Below, piece by piece: positions 24,284 to 35,200 of a DNA stretch of 43,895 nucleotides (its first letter is position 1; each line of letters opens with the position of its first letter). The translations under genes were made by a program, and so were the position numbers. Origin of the DNA: Dolichospermum sp. LEGE 00240 (GTDB taxonomy: Bacteria; Cyanobacteriota; Cyanobacteriia; Cyanobacteriales; Nostocaceae); NCBI RefSeq assembly GCF_015207875.1, contig NZ_JADEVZ010000040.1, forward strand, positions 1 through 43,895. Direction: 5' to 3'. The notes below the pieces were generated by a model. The model had not been told where the DNA came from. It did not search any database and saw only the letters and a list, made by a program, of their open reading frames with translations.

Positions 24284-26036
24284 AAGAAACCAATACCTCC
24301 GGTAGATTGACAAAACTCTCAATCACCTGACGCAGATCAAAAACAACCTGAATCTGAGAATCCCCAAATGCTTGTACTTGAGTCAAAGATTCACCCATCT
24401 TTGTTAACTGCTCCCGTAACCTATCAAGCTCATCCTGAATAGGTTGCAGAGCTTCCTGATAAAGATTCACTCTTCCCCAACACTCACCAGTAGCCGTTCG
24501 TAAATTCAGCAATTGCTCCTCAAGAGCATCAACTTCCCGACGCTTTATTTCTACCTCCTGAGTTTGATGATCAATAGCTACTTGATCCGCTGCAATAGTA
24601 ATCAGCATCAAAGCTATGTCACTTTCCAACTTTTCAATTTCCGCAGATTTTCGCTGTTTCTCGGCTGCCAATTGGGAAACCAATAATTCTAAATCACTAG
24701 ATTCCCCCTTAATCTCCACCGAAATCCCTTGTCTTTGCCACAATACCACTTGATTCTGCTGGAGAGTCTTTTGCTGTCCAATCAAATTGCGTCTTTGTCC
24801 TACCAAACTTTCGTTCAGCATCTGATAAAGATCCTGTTCATCCGCTAATTCTAAATCTAAATTTACCAGTTCTTCCCCAGTGGCATAAACAATTTTTTGT
24901 TGAAGTTCTTCTATAAGTTCTTGCTTGTATTTAAGCTCCTGCTCCTGTTCCTGGACAAAATTAGAATCCCTGTCTAACTTCTCCTGCCAATCTTGCACCA
25001 TTTTCTCCAATTCTTTCAGCGGCATTTGTTGCAAAGCAGTCACATCAACTGCCGGTTTAGCCACCTCAGCGCTAGTCTTAGTCGCCAAAAGATGCAGCTT
25101 GTGGTAAAATTCCTCCTCAGTTTCTAAATGCTGTTTGAGTATGGCAGTTAATTCCTGTTTACTATTAACTATTGTTATTTGTGATTGTAACTGGGTAATT
25201 TTTTGTGCTAGAGAATCCTGTGCCTGTTGCAATTCATTTTGGCGATCGCCTAAACTTTGCACCAGTTCCTCTCCCTCCCTTTGCTGCTGATTAGCCCCAT
25301 GACGTTGGATGTCCAACTTTTGCCAATGTAGATTCAAAGCATCCTGCTGTTTATTTGCAAACTCAAAAGCGTAACCTAGACTTTCCTTAACTATATTAAT
25401 AGGAGCAGATGTACTTGATAAACGATTAAGCAAATCACTTAATTTTTGACCGCGCTCATTATCCACGAATTGAGACTGTTGAACATTTAATCTAATCTCC
25501 TCTAAACAGCGCTGCTCAACGCGCAGATGTTCCCACGCACCTTCTAAATCCCGGCGATTACGTTCAACTTCTGCCCGTAACCGCTCAACTTCCGTGCGAG
25601 ACGTATTAATCAAGTGTTGTTGTGTATCTATCCGTTTAGAGTCATTCTCCAGTTTTTGTACCTCGTCCCACCGGGATTCCATTTCCATTTCCCGACGATT
25701 CAGTTCCTGAATTTGGAGATTCAGCGACTGTTTCCACTGGTCAATTTCCTCCTCCTTAAGTTTAAATTTTTCCACCTGTCGGGAAAAATTTTGCAAAATA
25801 TTCACCAATGGACGACCAGCATCTTGAACCCGCTGTACTTGACGATTTGGACTCAAATCCACCAGTACCAATGCACCATCATTGAATTTACTTGCTTCAT
25901 CAGCAACAATCATTTCGTCCGGGATTGGACTCCAATTTTGGTCAGTACGTTGACAAGCGATCAATTTTAGTTCGCTTTTGCCACCGCCACTAAGTAAGCC
26001 ACCTTTCTGTTTTTGTACTTCTGCTAAATACAGCAC
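24282..26036 (-). CDS. hmpF: HmpF, coiled-coil regulator of type IV pilus motility
   Basis: A 584-residue cytosolic protein. The first 75 or so residues form a conserved globular head (MLYLAEVQKQKGGLLSGGGK, EMIVADEASKFNDGALVLVD). Most of the rest is long coiled coil, rich in Gln/Glu/Leu heptads (EEIDQWKQSLNLQIQELNRR, QQEREGEELVQSL-like stretches), with a helical end near INLPEVLVS-type sequence. In Nostoc punctiforme HmpF localises to the leading poles of cells in motile filaments and activates pili; its gene neighbours the hmp chemotaxis operon, as here. The start is GTG. It is divergent from hmpA across about 820 bp. The stop codon is formed with a MITE end. Confidence 0.85.
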   Translation of the reverse strand: MLYLAEVQKQKGGLLSGGGKSELKLIACQRTDQNWSPIPDEMIVADEASKFNDGALVLVDLSPNRQVQRVQDAGRPLVNILQNFSRQVEKFKLKEEEIDQWKQSLNLQIQELNRREMEMESRWDEVQKLENDSKRIDTQQHLINTSRTEVERLRAEVERNRRDLEGAWEHLRVEQRCLEEIRLNVQQSQFVDNERGQKLSDLLNRLSSTSAPINIVKESLGYAFEFANKQQDALNLHWQKLDIQRHGANQQQREGEELVQSLGDRQNELQQAQDSLAQKITQLQSQITIVNSKQELTAILKQHLETEEEFYHKLHLLATKTSAEVAKPAVDVTALQQMPLKELEKMVQDWQEKLDRDSNFVQEQEQELKYKQELIEELQQKIVYATGEELVNLDLELADEQDLYQMLNESLVGQRRNLIGQQKTLQQNQVVLWQRQGISVEIKGESSDLELLVSQLAAEKQRKSAEIEKLESDIALMLITIAADQVAIDHQTQEVEIKRREVDALEEQLLNLRTATGECWGRVNLYQEALQPIQDELDRLREQLTKMGESLTQVQAFGDSQIQVVFDLRQVIESFVNLPEVLVS

Positions 26037-26859
26037 ACCGTCAATCCTTTTGATGTACTTTGTGTCCGTGTTCTAGGATATACCGTAAATAATTCTGTCA
26101 ACTTGGTTTTCTTCAACATTAGTCTAGCAGCAGAACGAAGATAAAATTATTTTCTTAGATATCGCATATATTAATACTTGCTCACACTTAATCAAAATCA
26201 TAAGAATACCCGGTAAGAGGGAAACGGCACGAGCCGTTCTAACCACCTTGAATATTTTTTCATCCTTGCAAGCCCAGTCCCTTTAGGGCTGGGTTACTGA
26301 CTTAGGCAGTTAGGTTTTTATACAGGTTGATTACCTTTCCTGTTAACAATACTGTGGGCAAAAATCTGAAACCCTATTGATATCGTCACGACTTTATCGG
26401 GTTTCAGCCCTATGTTTAGAAAATTGGCAAAGGTATTGTGTTAATTGAGATTATAACATCAAATATAATCAACTTATCACTGGGGGATAAGTCCCCCAGA
26501 TGGCTTTCATCCCTGGCTCAAAAGACATTAATACTTAAAAATCCCCAAAATTTTTAGGTATCAATTCCGGGGTTTTTAGCCTATCTGCTGATAAGGTAGG
26601 GGGAAAGAGGTTGAGTTTTCTTGACTTTTATTCACATACCTTGAATTTTTTCTGTTAACCTACTTAGTCACGAAGAGGAAAAGGGGCAGGGGGCAGGGTG
26701 CAAGGGGGAAGACCGGGACGGAGCTTGTACTCATCCTCCGCTCCGCTTGCGCGTTAGGGGAAAGGGCTTCCCCCGCTAGAAAGCTCCCTTCCCCTGCCTA
26801 TTCCGGTCAAAATACCTCAAGTAGTAAAACTAAAACATCAAGGAGTGCTTTGTAGCTAA
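26037..26859. promoter_or_regulatory. Long divergent intergenic region between hmpF and hmpA
   Basis: About 820 bp with no supported gene. It contains three stem-loops: 26223-26238 (AACGGC-acga-GCCGTT), about 26272-26294 (CCCAGTCCC-ttta-GGGCTGGG, one unpaired base) and 26480-26499 (CTGGGGGA-taag-TCCCCCAG). A GGGGCAG-type run and an inserted repeat (about 26690-26790) lie nearer hmpA. It must hold both promoters and long 5' leaders; the hairpins may be structures in one of these. Confidence 0.6.
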
Positions 26860-28083
26860 ATGCAGGGAAACTTAAATGAGATTGATATTTGCAGTATTCT
26901 CCAACTAATTGAGTTAGGACAACGGACTGGACAATTATGGGTAGAAGCCCGCACATCATATCCAAGTCACCAACTCAGTGGAGAAGAAACCTTCAAAAAT
27001 CGGCAAGGAGGAGAAAATACAGCACAGTCATGGTTTGTATTTTTTCTCAACGGTCGAATCGTCTATTGCCAAGCAGATGACAGTAGCTTATCGCGGCTTG
27101 ACGATTACCTACGTTATTATCGAGTCGAACAGCGACTTGAATCTAAACAACTAGCATCTCTAGCAGTCACTAATTCTCCAGAATATGCTTATATTTGGGC
27201 GCTTTTGGAGCAAAATATTATTACTCCGAAAATTGCTCGGACAATCATTTATGGCTTGGTACAAGAAACTTTATTTGATCTCTTGAGCTTGCACCAAGGC
27301 AGTTTCATCTTTGAATTAGGGACGGCAATAGTCCCACAATTAACCACCTTGGAAATTGCTCCGCTAGTTGCTAAAATCACCAAACAAGTGCAAGAATGGA
27401 AGCAATTATACCCACATATTCAATCTACAGAACAATTACCCGTTCTAGCCGATATAGCTAAATTAAGTGCCTCGTTACCAGAAGATACAGTTAAAAAATT
27501 ACATAAATGGGCTGATGGAAAAACTTCTCTACGCCAACTAGCTCGCTATCTTAACCGTGATATTTTAACTTTAGCAAAAGCTATATATCCTTATGTGCAA
27601 GAAGGTTGGCTACAATTAGCATATTCAGACACATATAAACTTGGCAAAGAAAAACAAAACTTAGAAGCAAAAAAACATAAAGGGCGGATAGTATGTATTG
27701 AAGATACACTAGTGATTTGCGAGACGATAGAATCTATCCTAAAATTGCAAGGTTATGAAGCGATTTCCATCACTCGTCCCTTACAAGCCTTGAGTCTCGT
27801 CTTTCAACTCCAGCCAGATCTAATTCTCTGCGACATTGCCATGCCAGTATTAGACGGTTACGAGATTTGTGCCATGTTACGGCACTCCACAGTATTTCGG
27901 TCTGTGCCAATTATTATGCTAACTGGCAAAGACGGGTTTATTGATCGTGTTCGTGCCAGGATGGTCGGGGCAACTGATTATCTGACTAAGCCCTTTACAG
28001 ATCAAGAACTGCTCATGCTAGTAGAACAATATCTCAATTTAGATTATTGTACAAGTGTACAAACAGGAGATAAGACTTGTTGA
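26860..28083 (+). CDS. hmpA: HmpA, PatA-like response regulator
   Basis: A 407-residue cytosolic protein. The N-terminus is a DUF4388/PatA-type domain (LNEIDICSILQLIELGQRTG, then WFVFFLNGRIVYCQADDSSL), followed by helical linker to about 270. A C-terminal receiver domain (about 278-395) has the acidic pair in IVCIEDTLVICE, the phospho-Asp in LILCDIAMPVLDGYEI (about residue 325), the switch Thr in IIMLTGK and the Lys in YLTKPF. It is the first gene of the hmp operon, equivalent to PilG of Synechocystis, and acts as an output or adaptor for the HmpE kinase. AAGGAG lies about 15 bp before the ATG. Confidence 0.9.
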   Translation: MQGNLNEIDICSILQLIELGQRTGQLWVEARTSYPSHQLSGEETFKNRQGGENTAQSWFVFFLNGRIVYCQADDSSLSRLDDYLRYYRVEQRLESKQLASLAVTNSPEYAYIWALLEQNIITPKIARTIIYGLVQETLFDLLSLHQGSFIFELGTAIVPQLTTLEIAPLVAKITKQVQEWKQLYPHIQSTEQLPVLADIAKLSASLPEDTVKKLHKWADGKTSLRQLARYLNRDILTLAKAIYPYVQEGWLQLAYSDTYKLGKEKQNLEAKKHKGRIVCIEDTLVICETIESILKLQGYEAISITRPLQALSLVFQLQPDLILCDIAMPVLDGYEICAMLRHSTVFRSVPIIMLTGKDGFIDRVRARMVGATDYLTKPFTDQELLMLVEQYLNLDYCTSVQTGDKTC

Positions 28084-28260
28084 TTGAGTACAGAATAGGG
28101 TAAAAGATGTGATCACAGGAATAAAATTTAGTTGTTTAACTCCGTCCGTATACGGTAAACTAGTGAAACAATAGACTTAATTTATACAGTTAATCTTTGC
28201 CATCACAGCAAATTATTTTCCTCAACGGAAAATCTAAATCAGGAGGCTAAATAGACATTT

Positions 28261-28632
28261 ATGAGCACAATTCTCATTGTTGAAGACAGTATTGCCCAGC
28301 GGGAGATGATTACAGACCTACTGAAAGCTAGTGGCTTAAAAGTTACTCATGCCAGCGATGGTGCAGAAGCTTTAGAAGCAATTCAAACCACACCTCCCGA
28401 TTTAGTGGTTTTGGATATTGTCATGCCCCGCATGAACGGCTATGAACTCTGCCGACGATTAAAATCTGATCCTAAAACCCAAAATGTTCCTGTTGTCATG
28501 TGTTCTTCTAAAGGTGAAGAATTTGATCGCTATTGGGGCATGAAACAAGGGGCAGATGCTTATATAGCTAAACCTTTTCAACCAACTGAATTGGTAGGAA
28601 CGGTCAAACAACTCCTGCGAGGACAAGGATGA
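28261..28632 (+). CDS. hmpB: HmpB, single-domain CheY-like response regulator
   Basis: A 123-residue stand-alone receiver. ILIVEDS carries the acidic pocket (Glu8, Asp9), Asp52 in VVLDIVMPRMNGYEL is the phosphoacceptor, Ser in VMCSSKG the switch and Lys in YIAKPF the conserved lysine. It corresponds to PilH and probably takes phosphate from HmpE as second output or phosphate sink. AGGAGG precedes the ATG by about 14 bp. A 177-bp gap separates it from hmpA; hmpC starts 7 bp after it. Confidence 0.93.
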   Translation: MSTILIVEDSIAQREMITDLLKASGLKVTHASDGAEALEAIQTTPPDLVVLDIVMPRMNGYELCRRLKSDPKTQNVPVVMCSSKGEEFDRYWGMKQGADAYIAKPFQPTELVGTVKQLLRGQG

Positions 28633-28639
28633 AAATAAC

Positions 28640-29173
28640 ATGGTTAGTAAACCAGATTTTTTAAGTGGTACAGGGCAAGATCAATTTCGTCCCGAATTAC
28701 AACTAGAAAGTCCTGAAGGTGAGTTGCATTTGCGGTTTTATCTGCCCTCACGTCAGGAGTTTGCATTACAAGCCAAGGGAATTCGGGAAGTAATTGAACT
28801 TAGTCCTGATCGGATTACACCAATTCCTAACACATCGCCCTTACTTTTAGGTACGCTAAATTTACGGGGGCGCTTGATTTGGGTGGCTGATTTGGGTCAA
28901 TTCCTGGGAGGAACAACGCCATTAAATACTGGTTGCTCAGAAATTCCAGTCATTGCCATTGAAGATCAGGATACGATAGTAGGTCTAGGGGTAGAAGAAA
29001 TTTGTGGGATGGACTGGCTTGACGTACAGTATCTAATGCCACAAAATAACGTACCAGATGCGATGGCTCCGTTTTTGCGTGGAGAATGGTTATTTGATAC
29101 AGAAAAAGAAAGAAAATATTTGCGACTACTGGATCAAATAGCAATTTTGCGAAGTGCGCGGTGGGCAGGGTGA
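28640..29173 (+). CDS. hmpC: HmpC, CheW-like coupling protein
   Basis: A 177-residue CheW/PilI-type scaffold that links the receptor HmpD to the kinase HmpE. Characteristic segments: [60 protein letters not shown] and the C-terminal [20 protein letters not shown]. It starts 7 bp after hmpB and is followed by hmpD, whose preferred ATG lies 31 bp after its stop. Confidence 0.93.
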   Translation: MVSKPDFLSGTGQDQFRPELQLESPEGELHLRFYLPSRQEFALQAKGIREVIELSPDRITPIPNTSPLLLGTLNLRGRLIWVADLGQFLGGTTPLNTGCSEIPVIAIEDQDTIVGLGVEEICGMDWLDVQYLMPQNNVPDAMAPFLRGEWLFDTEKERKYLRLLDQIAILRSARWAG

Positions 29174-29204
29174 AATTAGTCGGAATGTAATTGGGAGGGA
29201 GGAA

Positions 29205-32099
29205 ATGGAAACACGTATAAATGCTCAAGAAATAACTTATGATAGAGCTAGAGTGGCCTATGAGCAGCAAGATTACGAATTAGCTGCGATGGTGATTAAT
29301 CAGTTGATGCAAAATTCACCAGATGACCCTGATTCACATTTGCTAAAGGGACACATCCACTATATGTTGCAACAATATGATGTAGCCAGGGATGAGTATC
29401 AAATAGTATTGCAGCTAACAGATGATCAGGAAATTGTCAGCCTTGCTAATAATAGTCTGGCAACTATAGATCAGTATACACAGCCCTTTGGTGATGATGA
29501 ATCTCCATCTCAGGGGACAGCTGAAATATCTTTAGATTCAGGGGTTATGGGGAATTGGCATGGTAGCAGCTTGGAAATGAATTCCTTGGCAGAATCCGAA
29601 CCACCCCTAGATATTCAAGAATATAATCCGTTTACTGATCCAGACGGTCTGGAATTTGATAGCGATTCATTGGATACTGCCATGACTAATGATCCCTTTG
29701 GCTTATCTACCGAATATCTCCAGGATAATCCAATATCAGATCAATTAGAATTACCACCTTTTTGGCAAGAAGGAATTTCTTCCGGTCATAGTCATGGGGA
29801 TATTAATAACAATCTGGCTAATGGCAATTCAGTCGTGAGTGATGGTGAAAAGAGCTATTCACCTTTTGCAGAAACTAGATTATCGGTTGATGATGATGCT
29901 GAAAATCGGACTGAGCTATTTATGGGGGAAGATATAGATAAATTAATGGATGATAATTTTGCGGACTTAACCACTAGTCTAAAAGATACATATTTGGAGA
30001 CTAATGAACAGGCTATCAACAACGATAATAATATAGGAAGTAATTGGCAAAATAGCCAAGAAGAGGAATTTTCTCTCGGTAGCCAAGATAGTTTGCTGGA
30101 TAATATATCCGCGAAAACCGCATCTGGATCACAAACCCAACTTAATCAAGAACCAGTATCATTTACTAACAATTCTATACCACCACAACAGCAGCAGTTT
30201 AATTTCAACTCTTCATTAGGAAAAAATAATTTTGATGATGATAACTTTGATTTAGATGCGTTTGAATCGGCTTTTGGGTCAGAGGATGAAGTAGATTCGG
30301 GGAGTGAAACCTTTGTTTCCACTCAATATATCAGTAATATCTCTAGCGGAAATATTGGTAAGAGCAATATAGAGTTTCTCAACGACTTTGATGCATTTGA
30401 TGATCTCGGTGATATTCCAGGCTTTGAACTCACTGACGATGATAGTTTGGATGATGGGGAAATGCTGTCAGAATTTCTGGATAGTCGGGGAAATTCCAGA
30501 GCTGAATATGTTAATAACTCATTCCCTCATCAAAGAGGAGATGACTATCAGGATCTGGGTCATGGTGATGAAGAACTATTCACAATTACAGGCGCTCAAG
30601 AGGCAGTTCCTGTGTTTACCCAATCAGAGGTTGCAAGAACAGAACCAATTGTAGCCTCAGAACAAGGGCTATTTGGGCCTTTTGAAAATGCCTCTTTAGA
30701 GCATAAACAATGGTGGATAGCTGGCAGCGTTGGTTTGGTATCAATGTTAGGTGTCGCTCTGGTTAGTGCTTTGGCAATTTCCATTTCACCGGCTCAACAA
30801 CGGGAATCTGTGAGAAGTACAGGGTTGTTAATGGCTTTGGCCGCGGGAGCTACGGGTGCTGCTAGTGCCGGGTTTATGGGGAATCTCACCCTTAAACAAA
30901 TTCGCCGGACTACGAAGAACTTACAAGCTCAGTTTGATTCTGTGCGTCAAGGTAATTTGAATGTGGAAGCTACTGTTTATTCACAAGATGAATTAGGCTA
31001 CTTGGCTACTGGCTTTAATGACATGGCTAGGGTAATTTTCACAACTACCAATGAAGCCCAACGTAAAGCTATTGAGATGGAAGAAGCCAAGGAAAACCTC
31101 CAACGTCAGGTAATTCGCCTTCTGGATGACGTAGAAGGAGCAGCTAGGGGAGATTTGACGGTGCAAGCTGAAGTTACAGCCGACGTACTGGGAGCGGTAG
31201 CTGATGCCTTTAATCTGACAATTCAAAACCTGCGGGATATTGTCCAACAGGTGAAAGTGGCGGCACGGGATGTCACCAAAGGTTCAACTAATTCCGAAAC
31301 CTTTGCGAGAGCTTTGTCTGGGGATGCTTTGCGACAAGCAGAAGAGTTAGCTGTGACGTTAAATTCTGTGCAGGTAATGACAGATTCCATTCAACGGGTA
31401 GCAGAGGCAGCTAGGGAGGCGGAAACCGTAGCCCGTGATGCTAGTAAAATTGCTCAGAAAGGGGGAGAAGCGGTAGAAAATACGGTGGCAGGGATTTTGG
31501 AAATTCGAGAAACTGTGGCAGAAACTACCCGCAAGGTGAAACGTTTGGCGGAATCTTCCCAGGAAATTAACTCTATTGTGGCCATAGTTTCACAAATTGC
31601 TTCTCGCACTAATTTATTGGCTCTGAATGCCAGTATTGAGGCGGCAAGAGCGGGAGAGGCGGGTCGAGGGTTCGCTATTGTGGCTGATGAAGTGCGACAG
31701 TTGGCAGATCGATCTGCGAAGTCTTTAAAAGAAATTGAGCAAATCGTGATGCAAATTCAAAGCGAAACTAGCTCAGTGATGACAGCTATGGAGGAAGGGA
31801 CCCAACAGGTAATCCATCAAACTAAATTAGCAGAAGAAGCCAAGCGATCGCTCGATAATATCATCCAGGTAGCCGAGCATATTGATATTTTAGTACGATC
31901 AATTACCAGTGATACCGTAGAACAAACGGAAACCTCTCGTGCCGTCGCCCAAGTTATGCAATCTGTGGAATTAACGGCCCAAGAAACCTCTCAAGAAGCA
32001 CAGCGGGTTTCTGGCGCTTTGCAACATTTAGTGGGAGTATCCCGGGATTTAATTGCCTCCGTGGAACGCTTCCGAGTGGAAACTATCGAATCAAGGTAA
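29205..32099 (+). CDS. hmpD: HmpD, methyl-accepting chemotaxis protein
   Basis: A 964-residue PilJ-type receptor. I choose the ATG at 29205 because GGGAGGGAGG precedes it; an upstream in-frame ATG at 29154 overlaps hmpC. The N-terminus (about 10-90) has TPR-like helices ([20 protein letters not shown]). Residues about 95-490 are a very acidic, disordered region with recurring aspartate/aromatic words ([24 protein letters not shown]). Two membrane helices (about 503-527 and 538-562) are separated by only about ten residues, so there is no periplasmic sensor domain. HAMP-like segments follow, then the signalling coil with tip [20 protein letters not shown]. The architecture suggests it reads a cytoplasmic cue. 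Confidence 0.92.
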   Translation: METRINAQEITYDRARVAYEQQDYELAAMVINQLMQNSPDDPDSHLLKGHIHYMLQQYDVARDEYQIVLQLTDDQEIVSLANNSLATIDQYTQPFGDDESPSQGTAEISLDSGVMGNWHGSSLEMNSLAESEPPLDIQEYNPFTDPDGLEFDSDSLDTAMTNDPFGLSTEYLQDNPISDQLELPPFWQEGISSGHSHGDINNNLANGNSVVSDGEKSYSPFAETRLSVDDDAENRTELFMGEDIDKLMDDNFADLTTSLKDTYLETNEQAINNDNNIGSNWQNSQEEEFSLGSQDSLLDNISAKTASGSQTQLNQEPVSFTNNSIPPQQQQFNFNSSLGKNNFDDDNFDLDAFESAFGSEDEVDSGSETFVSTQYISNISSGNIGKSNIEFLNDFDAFDDLGDIPGFELTDDDSLDDGEMLSEFLDSRGNSRAEYVNNSFPHQRGDDYQDLGHGDEELFTITGAQEAVPVFTQSEVARTEPIVASEQGLFGPFENASLEHKQWWIAGSVGLVSMLGVALVSALAISISPAQQRESVRSTGLLMALAAGATGAASAGFMGNLTLKQIRRTTKNLQAQFDSVRQGNLNVEATVYSQDELGYLATGFNDMARVIFTTTNEAQRKAIEMEEAKENLQRQVIRLLDDVEGAARGDLTVQAEVTADVLGAVADAFNLTIQNLRDIVQQVKVAARDVTKGSTNSETFARALSGDALRQAEELAVTLNSVQVMTDSIQRVAEAAREAETVARDASKIAQKGGEAVENTVAGILEIRETVAETTRKVKRLAESSQEINSIVAIVSQIASRTNLLALNASIEAARAGEAGRGFAIVADEVRQLADRSAKSLKEIEQIVMQIQSETSSVMTAMEEGTQQVIHQTKLAEEAKRSLDNIIQVAEHIDILVRSITSDTVEQTETSRAVAQVMQSVELTAQETSQEAQRVSGALQHLVGVSRDLIASVERFRVETIESR

Positions 32100-32210
32100 G
32101 AGGTAAAAGGAACAATTAATGCCTACCTCTATGCCTAGTTTGTTACCTTTTTTGTTTGCTACCCGCCTTTTCTTGCACCTTTTACCTGTAGTAAGCCGAT
32201 TTAATTAACT

Positions 32211-35200
32211 ATGCAGCCGGAACAACAACAACGGATTTTAGGTTACTTTCTCGAAGAAGCCAGAGAACACCTAAACACTATTGAACAAGGATTACTGAAT
32301 CTGCAACGGACCCTGGAAGATTCAGAAATGATTAATGAAGTCTTCCGTGCAGCCCACTCTATCAAAGGTGGTGCAGCTATGTTAGGTCTAAATAGTATTC
32401 AGCGCACATCTCACCGTCTTGAGGATTGCTTCAAAACTCTTAAAGAACATCCTATTCAAGTAGACCAAAGATTAGAATCTTTGCTACTGGATATCTGTGA
32501 TACATTAAAAGCCCTGATAGAAAATCTTGGCAATCCCTTTGGATTGTCACAGGAAAAAGCTCAAGCTTTGATGTCAAAAACTGAACCAGTCATGCAATGG
32601 CTGAATGAGCATATAGAACTACTGGTAAAACAGGGTAATAATGGAGCATTGAACCATCACAACGCCTCCGTTACCAGTTTACCAATAGAGTCACCTGTTT
32701 CCCCGCAGATCCAAAATTCACCTGTACCAAGCAAACCAAATCAGGATTGGACAGAGTTTCAAGCACAGGTGTTACAAATTCTGCGGGAAATGTTGCAACA
32801 GTTTAAAAAAACTAACCTAGAGACTTCCCGCAACAATTTACAAGAATGCTGTCATCAATTAGTAGAAATTGGTAGAAAATTAAATTTATCAAATTGGTGC
32901 AATCTGTGTGAATCAGCAGTCCTGGCTATATCCAATCCTGATAATAGTTATTTAACCTTAGCCAAAATCATTATTACTGAAATTAAGCAAGCGCAAGAAT
33001 TAGTTCTCCAACATAGAGATGGGGAAATTACTATTAGTCAACAATTAGAAAATTTGTTCCCCCTTGCACCACTGGAGTTATTAGAAGTTAAAGAAACGGA
33101 ACCTGGGGAAATTTTATTTCCAGATCCAACAGAACTCAATTTAGAATCCAATACAAATGGATTTACTGATCCGCCTTTGTTTGATCATCAATCAACTGTG
33201 ATTGAGAATTCTCCAGAAATAGGAATCTCTGAGTTAAACACTCTGGCTGATTTGTTTGAAGGCGATACTCCCGATTTAGAAAATCATTGGCAACAAGAAG
33301 AAATATTAGAAAATATAACTAGCTATCAGTTAACAAGTACCAACAGTGAGTCGGAAAATAATAATCACAGTTTAGCTGATTTCCTCTTCTTTAAAGATGA
33401 CAATACAGACAAAATAACCGCAAATAATCATGAAGATCTAAGTCTCTTATTTGATGATAGTCTATTAGAATTTGAGAATATAGCGGAAACAGTTAGTTCT
33501 CAACCAATGGAAACTAGTAATCTGTTGGCAAATCATACAGATTTACCATTTCCATCAGATGATGTATTACTAGAATTAATCTCGATTTCCAGAGAATCTC
33601 GTCGGACTAATTCAGAAAATGAGACAAATAGCAGTAATAATTTAGAAGAATTATTGACATTCACAGCCGATGATAAATTAGTATTTACGGAGGAAACAAC
33701 TGAATCAGAAAATACTAGAATTTCAGAAATAGCTGGGGAATCTCCAACCAGGTTTGACAATTCCTGTTTATCGGCAAATACAGATGCCAGTTTTCCATTA
33801 TTAGAAGTTATTTCTCCAACTGTAAAAATATCAAAAATAAAACCATCGGCACCAGAAAGTTTATCATTAGATGATTTATTTACAGAAGCAGGAAAAAGCC
33901 AAGCACCGCTGGTACATGAAATTGATGATTTATTTAGGACAACAGAAATAACATCTCCTCTTGCTAATTCAGGAGATGATCTAGATAACTTTTGGGATGA
34001 TCTAGGCATAAGTGACTCACAAAGCACTTCTGTAATTAATCAAGATATAGCGAAAGAACTAGAGGAAAGTCTATTTAGTGCATCTGTTGAAACTGGTACA
34101 AAAAATCAGCAAGGGACAACAAGCAATAGTGGAAATAAAAAAGAGTTTGATCTGATTTTCCAAGCACAAGAACAATCTTTTGATTTATTCTTTACATCAG
34201 ATAGTGATAGTGGGGCGCAAGTTATAGATAATTTATTTGGTGATATTGACAATATTTCCGAATCTAGAGAATTATTTCTACCAGAAATTCATAATTTTTC
34301 CCAATCTCCAGAACAGCTTAATTCAATACCAGAGTTTGCCTCAATTTCGCCAACAGCAATAACGACAGCTAGTTCTGTAGTGGATGAAACTCTCTCAGAA
34401 TTAGAGTTAGACAGTCCACTACAATCATCTTCAATAGATGATTTCGCGGCAATAGAAGCACTGTTGGATGACCCCGGACAAGAAGATATAGTAGAAGCAT
34501 CTTCAATAGATGATTTCGCGGCAATAGAAGCACTGTTGGATGACCCCGGACAAGAAGATATAGTAGAAGCATCTTCAATAGATGATTTCGCGGCAATAGA
34601 AGCACTTTTATCCACAGCATCAGGAGAAATTACTGATCAGGAATCAGAATTTATCCCAGGGGACGATTTGTCCGCATTAGAAGCATTGTTGGATGAGGTT
34701 GAAAACAAAGAAGCACAGATAATTTCCCCTGTACCAATAATTGTTCAACCTGTGGTAGCAAAGTCTCAAAATACTTTTTCTTCCTTGGGATTAGAAGATG
34801 AATTTAGTGAATTAGAGGATTTGTTAGAACAGGCTGATAAAACAATATCTGGTTCGTCAGCAGTACCAGGAAAAACTTCTACTAGCAACATCCCCCGTCC
34901 GACAACTCGACGAACGATCAAAGAAGAAAGTATGAAAATTCCAGTGAAACAACTGGATGATATGAGTAACTTAGTCGGGGAGTTGGTGGTAAATCGTAAC
35001 ACATTAGAGCAGGATCATGAACGTCTGCGACAGTCTCTAGATAGCCTGTTAGTGCAGGTACAGCATCTATCAGATGTGGGAGTGAGAATGCAGGAATACT
35101 ACGAGCGATCGCTCTTAGAAGCCTCTCTCCTATCCAATCGCCGTTCTCGAGAACAGGATGGATCCCCATCAGGCAATACCCATAATCGCGGCTTTAGCGA

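Noticed and set aside
24088-24285. 65-codon open frame after tilS
   Set aside because: It overlaps CTTGCCT repeats and a MITE end, and shows no ribosome site or recognisable sequence.
34427-34606. CRISPR-like array
   Set aside because: The 72-bp units are contiguous with no unique spacers and encode in-frame protein repeats in hmpE.
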